Source of the DNA: Roseiarcus sp963772555
GTDB taxonomy: Bacteria; Pseudomonadota; Alphaproteobacteria; Rhizobiales; Beijerinckiaceae
DNA length: 64,000 nt
Assembly (NCBI GenBank): GCA_963772555.1
Contig: CAVYXQ010000017.1
Location: forward strand, 1-64,000
Direction: 5' to 3'
Under the pieces are notes generated by a model, which worked only from the letters and a program-made list of their open reading frames with translations, ran no database searches and was not told the DNA's origin. The position numbers were made by a program, and so were the translations under genes. Positions 55,070-64,000 of the stretch are shown piece by piece (within the stretch, counting starts at the first letter, position 1; each line of letters opens with the position of its first letter).

Positions 55070-55094
55070 TATGCTCGCAACTCAGGCTGGCTTG

Positions 55095-58844
<3,750 letters not shown>

Positions 58845-59227
58845 TCGCGCCGCCAGGCGGCCAACGGCTTGGATTGTCTTGGAATCCGCCGGATACGCCT
58901 CATTTTCCCTTGGTTTTCCCTTCCCAGCTTGTTTGGATTCTCTTGGATTTTCTTGGATTCGTTCGTGCGAAACGAGGGATTTCAACGTCTTGCGAGCGGC
59001 CTCAGGACCGGGAAATTTACCGGCGCCTCGGCCAGTCGGGCAGTCGCAACCGGCCGGATCGCGGGCGGCAAAACAGCGCAATATGAGCGACGACGGAAGG
59101 CGACCATTTGCCGACTCATTGTGTAATTCAAAATCTTAGGATAGCATGAGTTTGACTTTTCAGAAAGCAAATGCTACGGATTCGGCTCCGCCGCCGCCCG
59201 CGCCGCGCCAGCTTTCGGAGACGCCCC
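58845..59227. repeat. Intergenic dispersed repeat with CTTGGATT words
   Basis: Between 58893 and 58960 the words TTGGATT, TCTTGGATT and TTCCCTTGG recur. Translated on either strand they give FLGFPW- or ESKKIQENPRE-like peptides, a pattern I recall from many Rhizobiales intergenic regions. Long frames crossing it are not genes. The rest of the stretch to 59227 has no credible gene. Confidence 0.45.
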
Positions 59228-59515
59228 ATGATCGACCCGACGCATGCAGCCGGCTTCATCGCGGCGAGCAAGGCCGGGCTCGACCTCCTGCGCGGGGCCT
59301 GGGCGCTGATGCCGAAAAGCGACGACAAAGACAGGGCGGCGAAGAAGCTCGCCGAGGCGGAGCTCGCCCTCGAGCTCTCGAACGCCAAGCTGGCGAAGGA
59401 CCTCGGCTACCCGCTCTGCCGCTGCCTTTTTCCGCCGAAGCCGATGCTGTGGGACAAGCGACGGGGCGCCTTCGTCTGCCAGAACGCCGGATGCGGGCGG
59501 GCGAGCGAAGCCTGA
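59228..59515 (+). CDS. Small protein with C-terminal cysteine motif, function unknown
   Basis: A 95-residue protein, MIDPTHAAGFIAASKAGLDL, with a charged helical middle (DRAAKKLAEAELALELSNAK) and a C-terminal part LCRCLFPPKPMLW...FVCQNAGCG. The two Cys pairs may form a zinc ribbon. Similar short proteins with helix plus CxC...CxxxxC are found in alphaproteobacteria without known function. It ends just before the LacI operators. Confidence 0.6.
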   Translation: MIDPTHAAGFIAASKAGLDLLRGAWALMPKSDDKDRAAKKLAEAELALELSNAKLAKDLGYPLCRCLFPPKPMLWDKRRGAFVCQNAGCGRASEA

Positions 59516-59529
59516 GCCGCAAATGAGTA

Positions 59530-59577
59530 TGATTTCGGTCTCACGCAGGATGTTGACCGGGTATGAGACCGGTGTCA
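59530..59577 (+). promoter_or_regulatory. Two LacI-type operators
   Basis: TGAGACCGGTGTCA at 59564-59577 fits the LacI/GalR pattern TGA-x-ACCGGT-x-TCA with 12 of 14 symmetric bases. TGATTTCGGTCTCA at 59530-59543 is a weaker copy, with centres 34 bp apart. Both lie before the regulator start at 59610, implying autoregulation and probably control of the whole transport operon. Confidence 0.65.
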
Positions 59578-59609
59578 CACTGGCCTCTCTGCACAACCGG
59601 GCATCGTCG

Positions 59610-60665
59610 ATGCTGCACAAGCCGAGCACCCTGTCCGATATTGCGCGCGCGGCCGGCGTGTCGAAGGCGACCGCGGCGCGGGCGATCTCCCTCAAGGGCT
59701 ATGTCGCAGAAGATGCTCGCAAAAGGATCAACGAAGCGGCGCGGAGCCTCGGTTATCGACCCAATGTCGTGGCTCGCGGATTCCGCTCCCGGCGCACATT
59801 TTCGATCGGCCACATCGCGCACGCCATCACGGAAAATCCCTTCTTCGCCCATGTCGCGCGCGCCGTGGAGAAAGAGGCGATCGCCAACGGCTACAAAGTC
59901 TTTCTCTACAACCAGGACGGCACCGACGAGCACGAAAGGACCGGCGTCGAGCGTTTCATCGAACGTCGCGTCGATGCGATCATCTTCACTTACGCCGTCA
60001 GCGCGCGAAACCTTCGCCTCTTGCGAGAAGCTGGGGTGCCGGTTGTCCAGATCGAGCGGGAGCAAACCGGCGACACGCACGCCGTTCTGGTTGACAACGT
60101 CGCCGGCGCCGAGAGCGCCATGCGGCATCTCATGGAATTGGGCCATCGCCGCATCGCCTTCATCGGCGGCGATCCCGGCCTCTATCCTCGCTCCTTCAGC
60201 CGCGGGCGCTCCGTCGAGCAAGAACGGCTCGACGCCTACGTCCAAAGCCTCCGCAAGGCCGGCGTCTCTGTCGACGAAAGGCTTGTCCAACTCGACGAAT
60301 ATGTCGTGTTGGGGCCGGACGGCGCGAATGTGACGGGCTACCGCCGGATGAAGGCTTTGCTCGACTTGCCCGAGCGCCCGACGGCGATTTTTTCCGGCTG
60401 CGACATCATGGCGGCGGGGGCGCTGCAGGCGATCTACGAGGCGAGGCTGCGCGTGCCCGACGACATCTCCGTCGTCGGCTATGACGACACGCTGGCCGCG
60501 AGCCTAACGCCCCGCCTAACGACCGTCGCCCAGCCCATGACGGAACTGGGGGTGACCGCGATCCGTTTGGCGCTCGCCGCGATCGGGGATCCCGATTTCG
60601 CCCCGCAAACGACAACACTGTCGCCGAGACTGATCATTCGCAACTCGACGTCGACGCCGCCTTGA
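59610..60665 (+). CDS. LacI-family transcriptional regulator
   Basis: A 351-residue repressor from the ATG at 59610. The HTH at residues about 6-26 reads TLSDIARAAGVSKATAARAI, followed by the hinge region GYRPNVVARGFRSRRT. The periplasmic-binding-protein-like effector domain follows (IGHIAHAITENPFFAHVARA, RRIAFIGGDPG, VVGYDDTLAASLTPRLTTVA). Starting at 59523 would place the two operators inside the coding region, so the internal ATG is preferred. It sits at the head of a sugar ABC operon and most likely senses the transported sugar or a derivative; the ligand is unknown. Confidence 0.92.
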   Translation: MLHKPSTLSDIARAAGVSKATAARAISLKGYVAEDARKRINEAARSLGYRPNVVARGFRSRRTFSIGHIAHAITENPFFAHVARAVEKEAIANGYKVFLYNQDGTDEHERTGVERFIERRVDAIIFTYAVSARNLRLLREAGVPVVQIEREQTGDTHAVLVDNVAGAESAMRHLMELGHRRIAFIGGDPGLYPRSFSRGRSVEQERLDAYVQSLRKAGVSVDERLVQLDEYVVLGPDGANVTGYRRMKALLDLPERPTAIFSGCDIMAAGALQAIYEARLRVPDDISVVGYDDTLAASLTPRLTTVAQPMTELGVTAIRLALAAIGDPDFAPQTTTLSPRLIIRNSTSTPP

Positions 60666-60668
60666 GCG

Positions 60669-60685
60669 CCTGACTCGTCGTCAGG
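60669..60685 (+). promoter_or_regulatory. Short hairpin between regulator and transport genes
   Basis: CCTGAC, five bases, GTCAGG form a perfect 6-bp stem 4 bp after the LacI stop, with no following T-run. It could slow read-through or stabilise the downstream mRNA, which would give more binding protein than repressor. Confidence 0.4.
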
Positions 60686-60775
60686 CTCCGAACGAAGCAG
60701 AGAGGGAGGAGACAAGAACAGCAAACAGCCATTCGATCGCGATCCAGGCCAAAAAGCACAACGGGAGACACGCTC

Positions 60776-62059
60776 ATGAGAATGATCAAGCCAGCCCTCG
60801 GTTGGTTCCGCCACCGGCTGCGATATCTCGCCGGCGCCGCGTTTATCGCCCTGTCCGTCCCCGCAGCCGCCCAGGAGCCGGTGAAGCTGCATTTCTGGGA
60901 CATGATCTGGGGGCCGCCCCAATATATCGACGCCGCCAAGGGCCTCGTCGACGAATTCAACAAGACGCATCCCGGCGTCCAGGTCGAATATCGATCCGTT
61001 CCGTGGAACAACTGGTACCAGACCTTCCTGACGGCGATCGGCTCGGGTACGGCGCCGGATATATCGACGGGGGCCGGCTATCAGGCGGTCCAGTTCTACG
61101 ATCAGGGCGCGATTCGCCCGCTCGACGACGTCGTCGCGGATTTGAAGAAGAGCGGCGAGTTTGATGATTTCCAACCGGGGACGATCGATACGCTTCGCTA
61201 CAACAACCATTATGTCGCGTTGCCCTGGGGCATCGACATCCGCGTCTGGTACTACAGAAAGGACCTGTTGCAGGCCGCAGGTCAGCAGGTCCCGACCAGT
61301 TGGGCCGAGTTCGAAAAGGTTGCTAAGGCGACGACCGGCAATGGAAAGTACGGTCTCGTCGCGTCGGGCGACACCGGCGGCTCGCACTACATCTATAGCG
61401 CCATCCTGAACAACGGCGGCGCGCTCTTCTCGCCGGACCGCAAGCTGACCCTGATGCGGGACCGCAACGTGGAGGCCGTTCAGGCCTACGCCGACATGGT
61501 GAAGGAGGGATCGGTGAGCCCGGCCAGCGCCGGCTATACTCAGGACGACGCCCGGGCCGCATTCGACCGCGGCGAGGCCGCTTTCCTGCTCGACACGCCA
61601 GGCGTCATCGACGCCGCGGGCGCCGCAAAGGCAAACATCGGCATCGTTCCCCCGATGACCGGACCGCACGGCGACAAGGGAACGATCTTCTGGGTCAACA
61701 ACATCATGGTCTATCAGCAGACCAAGCACCCGGACGAGGTCAAGACCTTCCTGGAATGGTGGTCGAAGAACGAGAAGCCGCTGTGGACCAAAGGCAATAC
61801 AGGTCAGCTCCCGGTGCGCAAGTCGATCGCCAGCGATCCTTATTTCGTCAACAACGCTGCGCTGTCGGAAATCATCAGGGACTACGTTCCGATCGGCAAG
61901 ACGACGGGCTACGAAGCCAAGGGCATCTTTCCGGCTCTGAACGATCTCGAAGGCGAAGGCACGTTCCAGGCCTTTGCGCAGCAGCTCTGGCAAGGCAAAC
62001 CGATCAAGGACATTTTCTCAACCGCCGAGGCGCGTCTGAAGGCGGTGCTGAAGGAATGA
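60776..62059 (+). CDS. Sugar ABC transporter, periplasmic binding protein (family 1)
   Basis: A 427-residue protein with a signal peptide (LAGAAFIALSVPAAA) and the mature start EPVKLHFWDMIWGPPQYIDA. Family 1 markers include LVDEFNKTHPGVQVEYRSVP, GTAPDISTGAGYQAVQFYDQ, ALPWGIDIRVWYYRKDLL and DDARAAFDRGEAAFLLDTPG. It captures a carbohydrate and hands it to the two permeases encoded next. GGGAG precedes the ATG. The sugar cannot be named from sequence. Confidence 0.93.
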   Translation: MRMIKPALGWFRHRLRYLAGAAFIALSVPAAAQEPVKLHFWDMIWGPPQYIDAAKGLVDEFNKTHPGVQVEYRSVPWNNWYQTFLTAIGSGTAPDISTGAGYQAVQFYDQGAIRPLDDVVADLKKSGEFDDFQPGTIDTLRYNNHYVALPWGIDIRVWYYRKDLLQAAGQQVPTSWAEFEKVAKATTGNGKYGLVASGDTGGSHYIYSAILNNGGALFSPDRKLTLMRDRNVEAVQAYADMVKEGSVSPASAGYTQDDARAAFDRGEAAFLLDTPGVIDAAGAAKANIGIVPPMTGPHGDKGTIFWVNNIMVYQQTKHPDEVKTFLEWWSKNEKPLWTKGNTGQLPVRKSIASDPYFVNNAALSEIIRDYVPIGKTTGYEAKGIFPALNDLEGEGTFQAFAQQLWQGKPIKDIFSTAEARLKAVLKE

Positions 62060-62065
62060 GCCTAT

Positions 62066-62980
62066 ATGGCTCTTGAAGTCGCCAGCGCCGGAACGTCCAG
62101 AGCCCGGCCAAGAGCCAGGCTCTGGGACCACCCGGACCTGGCTCTTCCCATCCTGCTGGTTGCGCCGTCGGCGATCCTGATGGTCGCCATCGTGGTCTAT
62201 CCGATGGCGCAAGGCTTCTATTACGGCTTCACCAACGGCACCTTGCTGCGGCCCGGCTCGTTTGTCGGGCTGCAGAACTACGTGACGCTGCTCGGCTCCG
62301 CGGACTTCTGGAACGCGGTCACGTTCAGCGCCATATTCGCCGTCGCCAACGTCGCGGGCTGCTATGTCCTGGGGCTGGCGCTCGCGTTGCTGCTCAACCT
62401 CGATCTGCCCGCGCGAGGCTTTTTCCGGACGGCCCTTCTCCTGCCCTGGATCGTTCCCTCGATCGTGGCGATCGTGAGCTGGCGATGGATGCTGGCGGAC
62501 GAGAACGCTCCGATCAATCGCCTCATCGAGACGTTCGGCGTCGGCCCGATCTACTTTTTGAGCGACAGCCGCTGGGCCGTGGTGTCGGTGATCGTGATCA
62601 AGATCTGGCGGAGCTTTCCGTTCATGATGCTTTCGCTGCTGGCCGCCCTGCAGGGCATCGAGCAATCGCTGTACGAGGCGGCGGAAATGGACGGCGCGTC
62701 CAGGCGACAAGCCTTCCTCTACGTTACGCTCCCCCAACTCAAGGATATTTCGATCGTCCTTTGCCTCCTGATGACGATCTGGACGGTCAACGATTTCGAT
62801 ACGCCGTGGCTGCTCACCCAGGGGGGCCCGGCGAACGCCACTGAAAACCTGATCCTGCTTGCCTATCGGTACACGTTCGGCCGCAACAATGTCGGGCTCG
62901 GCTCGGCGACTTCGTTCATCACCCTCCTCCTTCTCATGGTTCTGGTCGTCATTCTGCTCAGAAGGCGCAGGGAGAGTTGA
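62066..62980 (+). CDS. Sugar ABC transporter permease (MalF-type)
   Basis: A 304-residue inner-membrane protein with six predicted membrane segments, the first at about LPILLVAPSAILMVAIVVYP. The EAA loop that contacts the ATPase reads YEAAEMDGASRRQAFLYVTL with the conserved G. It starts 6 bp after the binding-protein gene and is followed immediately by the second permease. Partner of the next gene in the membrane channel. Confidence 0.93.
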   Translation: MALEVASAGTSRARPRARLWDHPDLALPILLVAPSAILMVAIVVYPMAQGFYYGFTNGTLLRPGSFVGLQNYVTLLGSADFWNAVTFSAIFAVANVAGCYVLGLALALLLNLDLPARGFFRTALLLPWIVPSIVAIVSWRWMLADENAPINRLIETFGVGPIYFLSDSRWAVVSVIVIKIWRSFPFMMLSLLAALQGIEQSLYEAAEMDGASRRQAFLYVTLPQLKDISIVLCLLMTIWTVNDFDTPWLLTQGGPANATENLILLAYRYTFGRNNVGLGSATSFITLLLLMVLVVILLRRRRES

Positions 62981-63814
62981 ATGGCGCGCCGGATGAAGCC
63001 CTCTCGCCGCTGGAGCCTGTTTGCGCTGCTCGCCGCGATCGTCGTCATCGTCAATCTGCCGGTGATCCTGATGATCCTCAATTCGCTGCAGACGACCGAA
63101 GAGTTGATGACAGCGCGGACGATCCTGCCGCTCCATCCGACGCTGGCGAATTTTTTCTACCTGAGCGCCCGGACGTCGTTCTGGGCCTATTTGCGCAACA
63201 GCATGATCGTGTCGTTCGGCTGTGCCGCGCTGAGCGTCGCCGCGGCGACGCTCGCGGGCTACGCGCTGTCGCGCTTCTCCGGCCGTTTCCTGAGCGTCTA
63301 CGCGCGGTCCCTGTTCGTCGTGCAAATGTTTCCCGTCATCCTTGCCCTCATTCCGCTCTTCGTCCTGTTCCGCAAGCTCGGTCTCATCAACAATCCCTTG
63401 TCCGTCATCATTCTCTACACAGTGTTCCAACTGCCTTTCGCCACCTGGATGGCGCGCTCGTTCTTCGACACCATTCCGAGGGACCTCGAAGAAGCCGCGA
63501 CGGTCGACGGCTGCTCGCGCCTGCAGGCGTTGATCTGGATCGTGTTGCCGCTCTCGGGCCCTGGCATCGCGGCCATTTCGATTTTCTCGTTTCTCTTCTC
63601 ATACAACGAGTTCTTCGTCGCCAACATCTTCCTGCGAGACGAGAGCTCAATGACGCTGCCGGTCGGCATCACGATGTTCATGCAGCAGTATGCGACCGAC
63701 TGGGGAAGCCTGATGGCCGCCGCCGCCGTCACGCTGATCCCGACCTTTCTGCTTTTTCTCGGCGTCCAGAAATACATCGCCTACGGCGCGGTCGGGAGCG
63801 GCCTCAAGGGCTAG
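62981..63814 (+). CDS. Sugar ABC transporter permease (MalG-type)
   Basis: A 277-residue protein with six membrane segments. The EAA loop reads EEAATVDGCSRLQALIWIVL, again with the conserved Gly, and is followed by PLSGPGIAAISIFSFLFSYN, typical of MalG-like permeases. Its ATG directly follows the TGA of the first permease, so the two are translated together. The ATPase is not in the window and is expected downstream or elsewhere. Confidence 0.93.
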   Translation: MARRMKPSRRWSLFALLAAIVVIVNLPVILMILNSLQTTEELMTARTILPLHPTLANFFYLSARTSFWAYLRNSMIVSFGCAALSVAAATLAGYALSRFSGRFLSVYARSLFVVQMFPVILALIPLFVLFRKLGLINNPLSVIILYTVFQLPFATWMARSFFDTIPRDLEEAATVDGCSRLQALIWIVLPLSGPGIAAISIFSFLFSYNEFFVANIFLRDESSMTLPVGITMFMQQYATDWGSLMAAAAVTLIPTFLLFLGVQKYIAYGAVGSGLKG

Positions 63815-63848
63815 TCGTCTTTCTCAAAAGCGAAGCACGGGAGCGGAC

Positions 63849-64000
63849 ATGTCGAGAGTCGTTCGGATTGGCGTCGTCGGTTGCGGCGAAGTCGCGCAGA
63901 TTGTTCATCTGCCCGCGCTTCGCGATCTGCCGGATCTCTTCGAAGTCGCCGCGCTGTGCGACGTGAGCGCAGCGGTGCTCGACAAGGTGGGCGCTCAATG
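63849..64000 (+). CDS. Gfo/Idh/MocA-family oxidoreductase, N-terminus only
   Basis: The ATG at 63849 starts MSRVVRIGVVGCGEVAQIVH, the NAD(P)-binding Rossmann motif GxGxxA of this family, followed by LPALRDLPDLFEVAALCDVS. The frame runs off the right edge after about 50 residues. Such dehydrogenases act on sugars or inositols and commonly sit in sugar ABC operons, so it probably begins catabolism of the imported substrate. Confidence 0.85.
   Translation, partial: MSRVVRIGVVGCGEVAQIVHLPALRDLPDLFEVAALCDVSAAVLDKVGAQ

Noticed and set aside
60669..60685. A rho-independent terminator after the LacI gene
   Set aside because: The 6-bp hairpin has no T-run and transport genes follow on the same strand.

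Overview
The window is GC-rich DNA from an alphaproteobacterium, most likely a member of Hyphomicrobiales (Rhizobiales). The evidence is gene content (IalB, HrcA, HdeD, a malic enzyme with a phosphotransacetylase tail, pyruvate phosphate dikinase, LemA/TPM proteins, cyclase-TPR proteins) and several intergenic palindromes of the kind scattered through Rhizobiales genomes. Family or genus cannot be fixed from sequence alone.

Layout. 1-3.2 kb is a decayed edge: a partial TetR gene, a frameshifted DUF559 nuclease gene flanked by inverted palindromic repeats, a DUF4160 remnant joined to DUF2442, and a frameshifted GMC oxidoreductase. 3.2-6.7 kb is core: a lemA-TPM-TPM operon (minus strand), ilvC and tRNA-Lys(CTT). 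6.7-13.2 kb is an accessory stretch next to the tRNA: rearranged integrase remnants, a nucleoside hydrolase, a truncated and divergent thymidine phosphorylase, a complete insertion sequence, tandem DnaA-box-like sites, two small HTH genes and a frameshifted tyrosine recombinase. 13.7-25.6 kb holds an IalB-family periplasmic protein and a giant autotransporter of about 3,730 residues with about 45 Gly-rich repeats and a 1,131-bp internal duplication. 25.8-26.2 kb is an IS1182-type remnant.

26.7-31.8 kb carries a MotA/ExbB-like and MotB/OmpA-like stator pair, a GNAT, a branched-chain amino-acid binding protein and an RlpA-like protein. An IS110 element with a candidate bridge-RNA region lies at 32.4-33.9 kb. 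34.4-42.7 kb contains a ChaA antiporter, a class A beta-lactamase, a frameshifted ThDP enzyme, hrcA, hdeD and ppdK. 42.9-45.2 kb has a broken HicA toxin with its DUF1902 partner, and a class III cyclase-TPR protein. A group II intron occupies about 45.46-47.43 kb. 47.8-58.8 kb is mostly housekeeping: an NTF2-like protein, an alpha/beta hydrolase, kup, a GT25 glycosyltransferase, maeB and metH. 59.2-64 kb is a sugar-uptake operon (LacI regulator, binding protein, two permeases, start of a Gfo/Idh/MocA dehydrogenase) with two LacI-type operators before the regulator; it runs off the right edge.

Functional links. LacI and the ABC genes form one catabolic unit. ilvC, metH, ppdK and maeB serve central and amino-acid metabolism independently. 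IalB and the autotransporter are 50 bp apart and may act together at the envelope. Several genes carry single-base frameshifts (DUF559, GMC, integrase, ThDP enzyme); whether these are real decay or assembly error cannot be decided from the sequence.
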